Positions 7,955 through 15,862 of a stretch of DNA of 37,105 nt are shown here, one piece after another; the stretch's first letter is position 1, and each line of letters starts with the position of its first letter. Origin of the DNA: Clostridiales bacterium (GTDB lineage Bacteria > Bacillota > Clostridia > Christensenellales > Aristaeellaceae); contig SFIM01000022.1 in assembly GCA_004556155.1 (NCBI GenBank), forward strand, positions 1 to 37,105, in the 5' to 3' direction. The translations under genes were made by a program, and so were the position numbers. A model generated the notes under the pieces. It worked only from the letters and a program-made list of their open reading frames with translations, made no database searches and had not been told where the DNA came from.

Positions 7955-8553
7955 ACGATCATTATTACACCGAATCGCCAAGCAGCAAAAGCCACCCGGC
8001 CGAAGCGCGCTTTGACTATCGCGGGCGCGCGTTTACGCTGATCTCCGACGCGGGCGTATTCTCACGCGGTGAATTGGACAGCGGCACACGCATCCTGCTT
8101 TCCGCCCTGCCTGATCGCCTGCAGGGCCGCGTGCTGGATCTTGGCTGCGGCTGGGGGCCGGTGGGCGTGGCACTGGGCGCGCTGTATCCCGATTGTCAAA
8201 TCGTCTTTACCGACGTCAACCTGCGCGCGCTGTCGCTGGCCGAGCAGAACGCCAAAGCCAGCCAGGTGACGGGTACGTTTATCCAAAGCGACGGCTTTGC
8301 GGGCATCGACGGCATGTTCGATTACATCATCACCAATCCCCCCATCCGCGCGGGCAAGGAGACGATTTACCGCATGTTCGCCGACAGCGCGGCGCATCTG
8401 AATCCCAACGGACAGCTATACCTAGTCATCCGCAAGCAGCAGGGCGCGCCCTCGGCGCTCAAATACCTGAGCACCCTGTTTGTCTCTGCGGAGGTCATTG
8501 AAAAAAGCGGCGGCTACTGGGTGATCCGCTGCATGAATGGAGGCGCAACTTGA
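7951..8553 (+). CDS. Class I SAM-dependent methyltransferase (RsmC-like)
   Basis: Probable guanine-N2 methyltransferase acting on rRNA. The SAM-binding motif I 'VLDLGCGWGP' (61-70), acidic motif II 'FTDVN' (86-90) and the catalytic motif IV 'NPPIRAGK' (129-136) match the RsmC/RlmG type, where NPP(F/I) is typical of N-methylation of an exocyclic amino group. At 200 aa it corresponds to the C-terminal catalytic half of E. coli RsmC, the usual form in Bacillota. Its ATG overlaps the stop of the pseudouridine synthase (ATGA), so two RNA-modifying enzymes are translationally coupled. The exact rRNA target is not deducible. Confidence 0.9.
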   Translation: MNDHYYTESPSSKSHPAEARFDYRGRAFTLISDAGVFSRGELDSGTRILLSALPDRLQGRVLDLGCGWGPVGVALGALYPDCQIVFTDVNLRALSLAEQNAKASQVTGTFIQSDGFAGIDGMFDYIITNPPIRAGKETIYRMFADSAAHLNPNGQLYLVIRKQQGAPSALKYLSTLFVSAEVIEKSGGYWVIRCMNGGAT

Positions 8554-9728
8554 TGAAGTACGACAAAGCATTTTTTGACGCTGGCATTGAGCGCAAGCAC
8601 ACCCGCTGCGTAAAATGGGACACGGGCTTTATCGGCCCAGACGATCTGCCCATGTGGGTGGCGGACTGGGATTTTGCCTGCCCCGAGCCTATTGTACAAG
8701 CCCTGCGCCAGCGCGCGGAACATGCCTGCTATGGCTATAACTGCGACGATCCGCGCGACGCGGCCGCCTTTTGCGGCTACTGGCAGCGGCACCATGGCGT
8801 AACCATCGCCCCGGAGCAAACCTATATGCTGCCCTGCGTGGTCACAGGGCTGAAGCTGGCCGCCCGCGCGTTCACCAAGCCTGGCGATGCGATTGTGCTG
8901 ATGCCGCCCGTGTACGGTCCTTTCCGCCAGTCCATCGTGTGCAATCACCGCAAGCCTGCCGCCGCCCCGCTTGTGTCCGACGCGCAGGGACGCTACTCCA
9001 TGGATTACGCCGCTATCGAAGCGCAGCTCAAGGCCGGGTCGCGCTGCGTGTTCCTGTGCAACCCGCATAATCCCGTTTCCCGCGCCTGGAGCCGGGAGGA
9101 ACTGCAGCGTCTGCTGAACCTGTGCCTTGCCTATCAGGCCGTGCTGGTGTCGGATGAAATCCACGCTGATTTCGTCTACCAGCCCAATCATTTCGTATCG
9201 GCGCTGACGCTGGAAGGCAACGAGCAGTGCGTGCTTGCCCTTGCCGCCGCCAGCAAAACCTTCAATGTGCCTGGTCTTCAGCAGGCCATGGCCATGTCTC
9301 ACAATGCCCAGCTGCTTGCCGCCCTGCGCGAGGAGGGCGAGTGCGCGGGCGTCACCAGCGGCAACAGCTTCGCCCTGCCCGCTACGCAGGCGGCGTATAC
9401 AGAGTGTGACGACTGGCTTCGCGGCCTGAAGGATTATCTGGAAGAAAGCCGCTCCATCCTGACCCGCGCCGTGCCGCAGCTCTTGCCCAGGGCCGTGCTT
9501 TCCCCCATTGAGGCCACATGCCTGTGCTGGCTGGATCTGCGCGCCTATGCCCCCACCTGCGAGGAATTGCAGCGCCGGGTCAAGAAGCATCACCTGGTGC
9601 TCAACGACGGCACCTTCTTTGATGAAACGCTGGGCCAGGGCTTCCTGCGGCTCAACTTTGCCTGCCCGCACGCGCGGCTGCTGGAAGGTCTCAAGCGCCT
9701 GGCCGAAGCCATGAACGATCCCGAATAA
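8553..9728 (+). CDS. MalY/PatB-family PLP-dependent aminotransferase (C-S lyase)
   Basis: Fold-type I PLP enzyme; family members act as cystathionine beta-lyase or aminotransferase in methionine and cysteine metabolism. The N-terminal 'DLPMWVADWDF' (31-41) is the MalY/PatB signature, 'SDEIHADFVY' (200-209) holds the Asp that contacts the pyridine nitrogen, and 'AAASKTFNVPG' (231-241) holds the Schiff-base lysine K235. 391 aa is standard. I chose the ATG because GGAGG ends about 9 nt before it; a TTG one codon upstream is less likely. It overlaps the stop of the methyltransferase gene, so it belongs to the same transcript. Lyase versus transaminase activity is undecided. Confidence 0.92.
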   Translation: MKYDKAFFDAGIERKHTRCVKWDTGFIGPDDLPMWVADWDFACPEPIVQALRQRAEHACYGYNCDDPRDAAAFCGYWQRHHGVTIAPEQTYMLPCVVTGLKLAARAFTKPGDAIVLMPPVYGPFRQSIVCNHRKPAAAPLVSDAQGRYSMDYAAIEAQLKAGSRCVFLCNPHNPVSRAWSREELQRLLNLCLAYQAVLVSDEIHADFVYQPNHFVSALTLEGNEQCVLALAAASKTFNVPGLQQAMAMSHNAQLLAALREEGECAGVTSGNSFALPATQAAYTECDDWLRGLKDYLEESRSILTRAVPQLLPRAVLSPIEATCLCWLDLRAYAPTCEELQRRVKKHHLVLNDGTFFDETLGQGFLRLNFACPHARLLEGLKRLAEAMNDPE

Positions 9729-9750
9729 AACAAAAGGAGACTATAAAAAA

Positions 9751-11124
9751 ATGGATGCTAAACTAAACGCCATTATCGAATCCATGCACGATGAAATGAT
9801 CGATACCCTGCAAAAATGGATCCGCGTACCCAGCGTCAAAGGTGAAGCTGCGCCCGGCGCGCCCTTTGGCAAGGAAGTGCGCAGCATGCTGGATATGGCT
9901 CTGGCCGATTGCGAACAGATGGGCTTTAAGACGCAGAACTTTGACGGCTATATCGCCCATGCCGATCTGGGCGAGGGCAGCGATGAAGACGCGCTGGCCA
10001 TCCTGGCGCATCTGGACGTGGTGCCCGAGGGTGACGGCTGGAAGTATCCCCCCTACGGCGCGGTGATTGAAAACGGCCGCATGTACGGCCGCGGCACCAG
10101 CGACGACAAGGGCCCCGCCGTGGCCGCGCTGTACGCCATGAAGGCCGTCAAGGACGTGGGCATCCCCCTGCGCCGCAAGGTACGCCTGATTCTGGGCTGC
10201 GATGAGGAAAGCGGCTGGGAGGATATTGCGCACTACAACAAGGTGGCCACCATGCCGCGCATGGGCTTCAGCCCTGACGCATCCTACCCCATCATCAACA
10301 TCGAAAAGGGCATCTGCCGGCTGGAGCTGCACGGCGTGCTCTCCAACGAGGGCCTACAGGTGATCGCCTTTAACAACGGCGAGCGCCCCAATGTAATCCC
10401 CGGCCGCGCCTCCGCGCTGGTGGCGGGCGACGCCGCAACCGTTGCGCAGGCCGAAGCTGCCGCCAAGAAGCTGGATATCCCCGCCGAGGTGCAGCTGACG
10501 GACAAGGGCGTATCCATCACCGTGACCGGCATCAGCGGCCACGCCGCCTATCCCGAAACCGCCCGCAACGCCAACGGCGAAATGCTGCTGCTGCTGCGCG
10601 AACTGGGCGTGCAGGGTGATCTTCGCCTGCTGGCCGATAAGATCGGCCTGGATTACAAGGGCGAAGGGCTCGAAATCAGCGTGTCGGACGGCATCAGCGG
10701 CTACCTAACCTGCAACCTGGGCATTATCCGCGCCGGCGAGGGCGGCGTATACGCCACGCTGGATATCCGCTATCCCGTGATGACCAATCCCGATATGATT
10801 ATCAAAAACGTATCCGCCTCCCTGCCCGGCATGCGGGTGGAGGCCATGGAGGTAAAGGAGCCGCACCATGTGCCCGCAGGCAGCGAGCTGGTGCAGAATC
10901 TCCTGGACGCTTATCACGAGGTAACGGGCTATGAACGCAAGTGCCTCTACACCGGCGGCGGCACCTATGCCCGCTCGCTGCAGGAGGGCGTAGCCTTCGG
11001 CGCATCCTTCCCGCAGGATGAGGATCTGGCGCACCAGGCCAACGAATACGCCGATATCGAAGGCTTGTATAAAAACATTAAAATCTTTGCTTTGGCTATT
11101 GTAAAATTGGCGGGAAAAGCGTAA
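9751..11124 (+). CDS. M20 family dipeptidase (PepV/Sapep-like)
   Basis: Cytoplasmic di-zinc (or manganese) peptidase that releases amino acids from dipeptides. Metal ligands are visible in order: His87 in 'LAHLDVVP', Asp118/119 in 'GRGTSDDKGP', the catalytic Glu pair in 'GCDEESGW' (149-156), Asp in 'SPDASYP', and a C-terminal His in 'EDLAHQANEY'. The lid domain lies between the two halves of the catalytic domain. 457 aa is typical of PepV. AAGGAG lies 11 to 12 nt before the ATG. It is 22 nt downstream of the aminotransferase, so it is probably in the same transcript. Confidence 0.93.
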   Translation: MDAKLNAIIESMHDEMIDTLQKWIRVPSVKGEAAPGAPFGKEVRSMLDMALADCEQMGFKTQNFDGYIAHADLGEGSDEDALAILAHLDVVPEGDGWKYPPYGAVIENGRMYGRGTSDDKGPAVAALYAMKAVKDVGIPLRRKVRLILGCDEESGWEDIAHYNKVATMPRMGFSPDASYPIINIEKGICRLELHGVLSNEGLQVIAFNNGERPNVIPGRASALVAGDAATVAQAEAAAKKLDIPAEVQLTDKGVSITVTGISGHAAYPETARNANGEMLLLLRELGVQGDLRLLADKIGLDYKGEGLEISVSDGISGYLTCNLGIIRAGEGGVYATLDIRYPVMTNPDMIIKNVSASLPGMRVEAMEVKEPHHVPAGSELVQNLLDAYHEVTGYERKCLYTGGGTYARSLQEGVAFGASFPQDEDLAHQANEYADIEGLYKNIKIFALAIVKLAGKA

Positions 11125-11169
11125 AATAGGGTTGACTAATCTATCATTTTTCTAAGGAGGAATCCTTCC

Positions 11170-11529
11170 TTGCAAAAGAATGAAATCATCACCTGTATCA
11201 ATTGCCCCATGGGTTGCCGCATGGAAGTAACGCTGGAAGACGGCGCGGTTGTATCCGTCAATGGCAACACCTGCAAGCGCGGTGATCTGTACGCCCATCA
11301 GGAGTGCACCCAGCCCCTGCGCATGATCACCGCCGTGGCTCCCGTGGCGGGCAGCGTGGCTCCCGTAAGCCTCAAGACCCGTACCCCCATCCCCAAGGCC
11401 AAGATCGACGAATGCATGCGCGCCATTGACGAGCTGCAGCTCAAAGCCCCCATCAAGGCCGGCGATGTGCTGATCGCCAACGTGGTAGGCACTGGTGTGG
11501 ACGTTATCGCCACCAAGTCCGTGCTGTAA
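11170..11529 (+). CDS. DUF1667 domain protein, cysteine-rich
   Basis: Small 119-aa protein of the DUF1667 family. The N-terminal 'TCINCPMGCRMEV' with a later 'NTCKRGDLYAHQEC' gives five conserved cysteines that could bind a metal or Fe-S cluster. In many Clostridia this family is encoded next to the glycerol-3-phosphate dehydrogenase genes (a GlpA-type FAD protein and an NAD(FAD) dehydrogenase); here those partners are absent. The start is TTG, chosen because AAGGAGG ends 9 nt upstream and no in-frame ATG fits. A terminator follows. Biochemical function unknown. Confidence 0.85.
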   Translation: MQKNEIITCINCPMGCRMEVTLEDGAVVSVNGNTCKRGDLYAHQECTQPLRMITAVAPVAGSVAPVSLKTRTPIPKAKIDECMRAIDELQLKAPIKAGDVLIANVVGTGVDVIATKSVL

Positions 11530-11555
11530 GCGCGTATCGAGTCCGTGGTTTTCTT

Positions 11556-11591
11556 ACGCGCCGCTTTCGATCGTCGGGAGCGGCGTGTTTT
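11556..11591 (+). terminator. Terminator after the DUF1667 gene
   Basis: ACGCGCCGCT and AGCGGCGTGT form a 10-bp stem with one G-U pair and a 13-nt loop, followed by TTTTG. It precedes the manA ribosome binding site, so part of the transcription may read through into manA. Confidence 0.55.
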
Positions 11592-11615
11592 GCGTATCGG
11601 AAAGGAGCTGCTTTC

Positions 11616-12578
11616 ATGTCTTTAGCGCCCATTCTGCTTTATCCTGCCTTCCGCTACGGCGCGGCTACCCCCTGGGGCGGCGATCAATTAAAAACCCGCT
11701 ATGGCAAACCAGCGCCTGACACGCGCACTGGCGAAAGCCTGGAAATGAGCGTCATCCCGGGACTGAACTCCACCGACGCGCAGGGAACGCCGCTGAGCGA
11801 GCTGCTTGCGCGCTATGGCGCGCAGCTGACAGGCACGCAGATAACCGGCGAGTTTCCGCTGCTGCTAAAGCTCCTGGACGCCAAGCAAGCGCTGAGCGTG
11901 CAGGTGCATCCGGACGATGCTTACGCTCAGGCGCATGAAAACAAGTTAGGCAAAACCGAAGCCTGGATCATCCTGGCCGCCGAGCCGGGCGCGCAGCTGG
12001 TATACGGCCTGCGTCCGGGCGTTACGCGCGATATGCTGCGCCAGGCCTTTGAAACCGAGGCGCCGCTGGAGCCGCTTCTGCGCTTTGTGCCCGTACAGGC
12101 TGGCGATGTGTTTTACATTCCCGCCGGCATGGTGCATGCCATTGGCGGCGGCATCCTGCTGTATGAGATTCAGCAGTCCAGCGACGTTACCTATCGCTTT
12201 TATGATTGGAACCGCACCGATGCGCAGGGCAACAAGCGCCCGCTGCACATCCGTCAGGCGCTGGATGTGGTGCGGCCAGAGCTGCAATTGGAAGCTGTGC
12301 AGCCGCAGCCGCTACCCGACGCGCACTGCCGCCGCGAGCTGCTGCTGGATACCCCCTATTTTCGGGTGGAGCGTCTGAATGATTGCCAGGAGGTGCCCTT
12401 CTCCGCCCATCCTGAGGCCTTTTCTGTGCTGACGGCGCTGTCGGATGGGCAGCTCTCCTGCCCCGAGGGTCGGCTCTTCTGCGCCCTGCCCGCCGGGCAA
12501 ACCGTGCTGATTCCCGCCGACTGCCTGCCCTTTACCCTCAGCGGCGGCACATTTTTGATTTCCGCGCCGCGCGCATAA
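11616..12578 (+). CDS. manA: Mannose-6-phosphate isomerase, class I
   Basis: Zinc enzyme that interconverts mannose-6-phosphate and fructose-6-phosphate, feeding mannose into glycolysis or supplying GDP-mannose synthesis. The type I cupin motifs are intact: 'QVHPDD' (97-102, ligands Gln97 and His99), 'LGKTEAW' (Glu115), and 'AGMVHAIGGG' (His174), followed by 'LLYEIQQSSDVTYRFYDW'. The 320-aa length is the short Bacillota form. AAAGGAG lies about 9 nt before the ATG. It sits between DUF1667 and murB without an obvious sugar partner next to it. Confidence 0.95.
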   Translation: MSLAPILLYPAFRYGAATPWGGDQLKTRYGKPAPDTRTGESLEMSVIPGLNSTDAQGTPLSELLARYGAQLTGTQITGEFPLLLKLLDAKQALSVQVHPDDAYAQAHENKLGKTEAWIILAAEPGAQLVYGLRPGVTRDMLRQAFETEAPLEPLLRFVPVQAGDVFYIPAGMVHAIGGGILLYEIQQSSDVTYRFYDWNRTDAQGNKRPLHIRQALDVVRPELQLEAVQPQPLPDAHCRRELLLDTPYFRVERLNDCQEVPFSAHPEAFSVLTALSDGQLSCPEGRLFCALPAGQTVLIPADCLPFTLSGGTFLISAPRA

Positions 12579-12623
12579 AAGCTGAAAGAAATTGTAAAAT
12601 ATCTGTGTATAGCGCTTTTGCGC

Positions 12624-12652
12624 TTGCTTTGAACATCATTATTTGTTATAAT
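12624..12652 (+). promoter_or_regulatory. Promoter of murB-whiA
   Basis: TTGCTT (12624-12629), 17-nt spacer, TATAAT (12647-12652). A short AGCGC/GCGCT hairpin (12611-12624) lies immediately upstream and may serve as a weak manA terminator. Confidence 0.7.
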
Positions 12653-12677
12653 AGGTCTGTATTTTACCGGAGGTTCT

Positions 12678-13592
12678 ATGTCCGAAAGCATTTTTCAGCA
12701 GCTATCCGCCCTGCTGCCCGCCGGATGCGTGCGTGAAAACGTCACACTGGCTCCCTACACCACCATGAGAACTGGCGGCCCAGCCGCCCTGTTTGCGGAG
12801 CCGAGAAACGCGCAGCAGCTTGCGCACGTTCATCAATGGGCGCAGGAGAAGGGTCTTTCCCTGCTGATATTGGGCAACGGCTCCAACCTTTTGATCGCGG
12901 ACAGCGGCTTTGACGGGCTGGTGATCCACCTGGGACGCGCGCTGAGCGAAGTCTCTGTATTTGCAAATACGCTGACGGCACAGGCAGGCGCATCGCTGGC
13001 CGCCGCCGCGCGCGCCGCTGCACAGGCCAGTCTGACCGGTCTGGAATTTGCCGCGGGCATCCCCGGCTCCATCGGCGGCGCGGTGTGCATGAACGCCGGC
13101 GCTTACGGCGGAGAAATCGCACAGGTGATCGTCTCCGCCTGCGTGCTTACGCCCGAAGGCGTGCGCACGGTAAGCAAGGAGGAGCTATCGCTTGGCTATC
13201 GTTCCAGCGCCGTGATGCAAAACGGCTGGGTCGTCTTGGAAGCCACGTTTGAATTACCCCCCGGCAGCCCCGATGAAATCAAGGCCACGATGGCCGATTT
13301 GGCCGCGCGCCGCCGCGAAAAACAGCCGCTGCAATATCCCAGCTGCGGGTCGTTTTTCAAGCGTCCGGTTGGATATTACGCCGGCGCGCTGATTGAGCAG
13401 GCCGGCCTCAAGGGCTATCGTGTGGGCGACGCGCAGGTAAGCGAAATGCACGCGGGCTTTGTCATCAATCGCGGACACGCCACATCGAGCGAAATCTATC
13501 GCCTGATGCAGGAGGTGCAGTGCCGCGTGCAGGCACAGTTCGGCGTAACGCTGGAGCCGGAGGTTCGCCTGATCGGCCATTTTGAAGCATGA
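12678..13592 (+). CDS. murB: UDP-N-acetylenolpyruvoylglucosamine reductase
   Basis: FAD-dependent enzyme of peptidoglycan synthesis that reduces UDP-GlcNAc-enolpyruvate to UDP-MurNAc with NADPH. The FAD-binding part shows 'TTMRTGGPAALF' (28-39) and 'LGNGSNLLI' (65-73), plus 'GIPGSIGGAVCMNAGAYGGE' (127-146). The proton-donor Ser lies in 'CGSFFKRP' (223-230) and the catalytic Glu in 'LEPEVRLIG' close to the C-terminus. 304 aa matches the type II enzymes of Bacillota. CCGGAGG precedes the ATG. The stop overlaps the whiA start by 4 nt. Confidence 0.95.
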   Translation: MSESIFQQLSALLPAGCVRENVTLAPYTTMRTGGPAALFAEPRNAQQLAHVHQWAQEKGLSLLILGNGSNLLIADSGFDGLVIHLGRALSEVSVFANTLTAQAGASLAAAARAAAQASLTGLEFAAGIPGSIGGAVCMNAGAYGGEIAQVIVSACVLTPEGVRTVSKEELSLGYRSSAVMQNGWVVLEATFELPPGSPDEIKATMADLAARRREKQPLQYPSCGSFFKRPVGYYAGALIEQAGLKGYRVGDAQVSEMHAGFVINRGHATSSEIYRLMQEVQCRVQAQFGVTLEPEVRLIGHFEA

Positions 13593-14581
13593 GCTTTTCC
13601 ACAGAAGTCAAGCAGGAGCTTGTATCCCTGCGCATTGAAAAAAGCTGCTGCATGCTCAGCGAATTAAACGCGCTGACCCAATCCTGCGCCTCGATGACCC
13701 TGCATGGGCGCGGGCAGGTTTCCATTGCGTTTTCATCCGAGAACGTCACAGTGGCCAAGCGTGTCTTCATCCTGCTGAAAAAGCGGCTGGAAATCAACGC
13801 CACCCCGCACTTTAACAAGGTAGAACGCTTTGGCGGCCGCCGCGTGTGCGTGATCCGCCTGTCCCAGGGCGATACCCGCAAGCTGATGCTGTCCCTGCAC
13901 ATGCTGCATGAAAGCGAGCAGGGCGAGGTATATCGCGGCCTGCCCCGCCGCGCGCTGACGCGCAAGTGCTGCCAGCATGCTTTTTTGCGCGGCGCTTTTT
14001 TAGGCGAGGGCTCCGTCACCGCGCCCGAGCACGGCTATCACCTGGAATTTGTATGCAACAGCGAGCCCCGCGCGCAGGCGCTGTCTCAGCTGCTTACCCG
14101 GTGCGAATTGGATTGCGCCATCATGCAGCGCCGCGGCGCGCACATTGTGTATCTCAAGCGCAGCGGGCAGATTTCCACCCTGCTGGGGCTTATGGGCGCT
14201 ACCCGCGCCATGATGCACTATGAAAACATATTGGCGCAGCGCAGCCTGCATGAAAGCGTGCTGCGCGCCACCAACTGCGACCACAGCAACATGCTGCGCC
14301 AGCTATCCGCCGCCCAGCGGCAGATCTCCGCGCTGCAATATTTAGAAGCGCGTTCTCTGCTTGCCGCCCTGCCTCCCGCCCTGCGCGAAACGGCGGAGCT
14401 GCGCCTGAAGAACCCCGACGCCTCGCTGGAACAGCTGGGCGAAATGCTGGATCCGCCGTTGGGTAAATCCGGCGTAAACCACAGACTACGAAAAATAATG
14501 CAGTATGCGCAAGCCTCCGGCGCGCCCGTACTTAATGGAGATGATCAAAATGATGACCCTGAAGCTGTCCCTCAAGCATAA
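13589..14581 (+). CDS. whiA: DNA-binding protein WhiA
   Basis: Conserved DNA-binding protein of Gram-positives, linked to sporulation in Streptomyces and to cell division and growth control in Bacillus. The 330-aa protein starts 'MSFSTEVKQELVSL', the canonical WhiA N-terminus. It has the degenerate LAGLIDADG-like domain ('FLRGAFLGEGSVTAPEHGYHLEF', broken here as residues about 133-155) and a C-terminal helix-turn-helix ('LEQLGEMLDPPLGKSGVNHR'). It overlaps murB by 4 nt. In most Bacillota rapZ and yvcK stand between murB and whiA or just before whiA; here both are absent. Confidence 0.95.
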   Translation: MSFSTEVKQELVSLRIEKSCCMLSELNALTQSCASMTLHGRGQVSIAFSSENVTVAKRVFILLKKRLEINATPHFNKVERFGGRRVCVIRLSQGDTRKLMLSLHMLHESEQGEVYRGLPRRALTRKCCQHAFLRGAFLGEGSVTAPEHGYHLEFVCNSEPRAQALSQLLTRCELDCAIMQRRGAHIVYLKRSGQISTLLGLMGATRAMMHYENILAQRSLHESVLRATNCDHSNMLRQLSAAQRQISALQYLEARSLLAALPPALRETAELRLKNPDASLEQLGEMLDPPLGKSGVNHRLRKIMQYAQASGAPVLNGDDQNDDPEAVPQA

Positions 14582-14801
14582 TTGCCCCTTTACGCAGGAA
14601 ACCGCCGCACGCTTTGCGCAAATGCTTTCCCGCTATGAAGCCTCGGTGCTGCTGTGCGACGCGCACCGCACCATCAACGCAAAATCCCTGCTTGGCATCC
14701 TGTCGCTGGGCTATATCCAGCAGGAAACCCTGGAAGCTGTGATCGACGGCCCGGACGAGCAGGCCGCCGCCCAGGCATTGCAGGATTATTTTTCCAATTG
14801 A
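14550..14801 (+). CDS. HPr-like protein without the active-site histidine (Crh-like)
   Basis: Small 83-aa protein of the HPr fold. Aligned to Bacillus HPr, the regulatory Ser46 region is kept ('NAKSLLGILSLG', Ser at residue 46), but the phosphoryl-transfer motif is lost: position 15 is Thr instead of His and position 17 is Glu instead of Arg ('CPFTQETAA'). It therefore cannot carry PTS phosphate and, like Crh, could only act as a Ser46-phosphorylated regulator. This numbering supports the chosen ATG, with GGAG 9 nt upstream; an ATG one codon later is possible. The gene overlaps the whiA 3' end by 32 nt, matching the whiA-crh order known in Bacillus. Confidence 0.85.
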   Translation: MMTLKLSLKHNCPFTQETAARFAQMLSRYEASVLLCDAHRTINAKSLLGILSLGYIQQETLEAVIDGPDEQAAAQALQDYFSN

Positions 14802-14941
14802 TTTTTAAATACCTCATTTTATCGCCGCAGGGCCGCTCCTTCATCCTGCACAACGCTGCCGCTGGAGATCATGCCGCGGGTGATGCAAAATGGCCATCCG
14901 CTTTTTCCGATGAGAATAAGGCTCTCCGCCTGCAAAAAACA

Positions 14942-14993
14942 AAAAGGGTCGCCCTTCCACGCGCCGTCAGGCAGCAGGAAGGGCGACCCTTTT
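14942..14993. terminator. Bidirectional terminator, whiA operon / AraC operon
   Basis: AAAAGGGTCGCCCTTCC (14942-14958) pairs perfectly with GGAAGGGCGACCCTTTT (14977-14993), 17 bp with an 18-nt loop. It has A/T ends on both sides and lies between two converging transcripts. From 14802 to 14941 I see no gene. Confidence 0.9.
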
Positions 14994-15008
14994 ATCTCTG
15001 TTTTACGT

Positions 15009-15806
15009 TTACTCATCCAGCAGAACGTCGCTCTGCGTCTTTCTAAACTCCATGGGCGAAAAGCCGCATTCGCGCTTAAAGGACACGCAAAAGTGCGATT
15101 CGTTTGCATAACCGCAGGAAAGCGCCACCTGCTCCAACGGCAACGAAGTATTCAGCAGCATATACTGCGCCTGCTCCGTGCGAATAATGGCCAGCATTTC
15201 GCGGGGAGATTTGCCGTAGACCTCTTTAAACGCTCGAAAGAGCTGCGAACGGCTGAGGCCAATGAACGCCGCTAACTGCTCCACCGTGACCTTTTGATTC
15301 AGGTGAGAGCGCATGTACGCCGCGGCCTGATCGCAATAGCGCATGGACAGGGTGGAAGCCTTGATGCTCGTTTCCCCCGCCCAGGAGAGAAAATTCAGCA
15401 TATCGCCCGCAATAATGGAGCGCATGGATACGATATCCGCGCACTTGGGGATATCGTGCAGAATGCGCTGATAGGAGCGCTGAAGCTGCTCATCCCCGCT
15501 CATTTCCCATATAGGATGGCTCTCGCTCAGCCCCATGGCGGCAATCATCCGCAGCGCATCCGCCCCGCGAAAGCCCAGCCAGGCATACGTCCAGGGATCA
15601 TGCGCGTCCGCTTCATAATAAGCTGTTTTGCCCTGCCAGATCAGGAATCCCTGCCCGGTATGCAGAACATAGCGCTTTCCTTCCTGCTCAAAAAAGCCAC
15701 AGCCGGAAAGGATGATATGAAACAGAAAGCACTCATGCGCCATCGGGCCGAAACTGTGCCGGGGTTCGCAGGCCATATAGCCGCTGCGTCTGAGCAGAAT
15801 ATCCAT
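15009..15806 (-). CDS. AraC-family transcriptional regulator
   Basis: 265-aa regulator with an N-terminal cupin-type effector domain ('FHIILSGCGFFEQEGKRY', residues about 29-46, with 'GQGFLIWQG' after it) and a C-terminal double helix-turn-helix. The second HTH shows the classic 'VALSCGYANESHFCVSFKRE' signature and ends 'GFSPMEFRKTQ'. AAGGAGG lies 8 nt before the ATG. It is the last gene of the GH4-ABC operon, 56 nt after the permease stop, and most probably activates that operon in response to the sugar; paired ATGTTGCAT repeats upstream of the operon promoter are the likely binding sites. The effector sugar is unknown. Confidence 0.92.
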   Translation of the reverse strand: MDILLRRSGYMACEPRHSFGPMAHECFLFHIILSGCGFFEQEGKRYVLHTGQGFLIWQGKTAYYEADAHDPWTYAWLGFRGADALRMIAAMGLSESHPIWEMSGDEQLQRSYQRILHDIPKCADIVSMRSIIAGDMLNFLSWAGETSIKASTLSMRYCDQAAAYMRSHLNQKVTVEQLAAFIGLSRSQLFRAFKEVYGKSPREMLAIIRTEQAQYMLLNTSLPLEQVALSCGYANESHFCVSFKRECGFSPMEFRKTQSDVLLDE

Positions 15807-15862
15807 CCTTCCGCCTCCTTATCGCCCCAGCTATTTCGCCATGCGCACGACAAACTCCTGCT

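Noticed and set aside
14819..15109. Minus-strand frame of 96 codons overlapping the AraC gene end
   Set aside because: It runs through the bidirectional terminator and is out of frame with the well-supported AraC gene.
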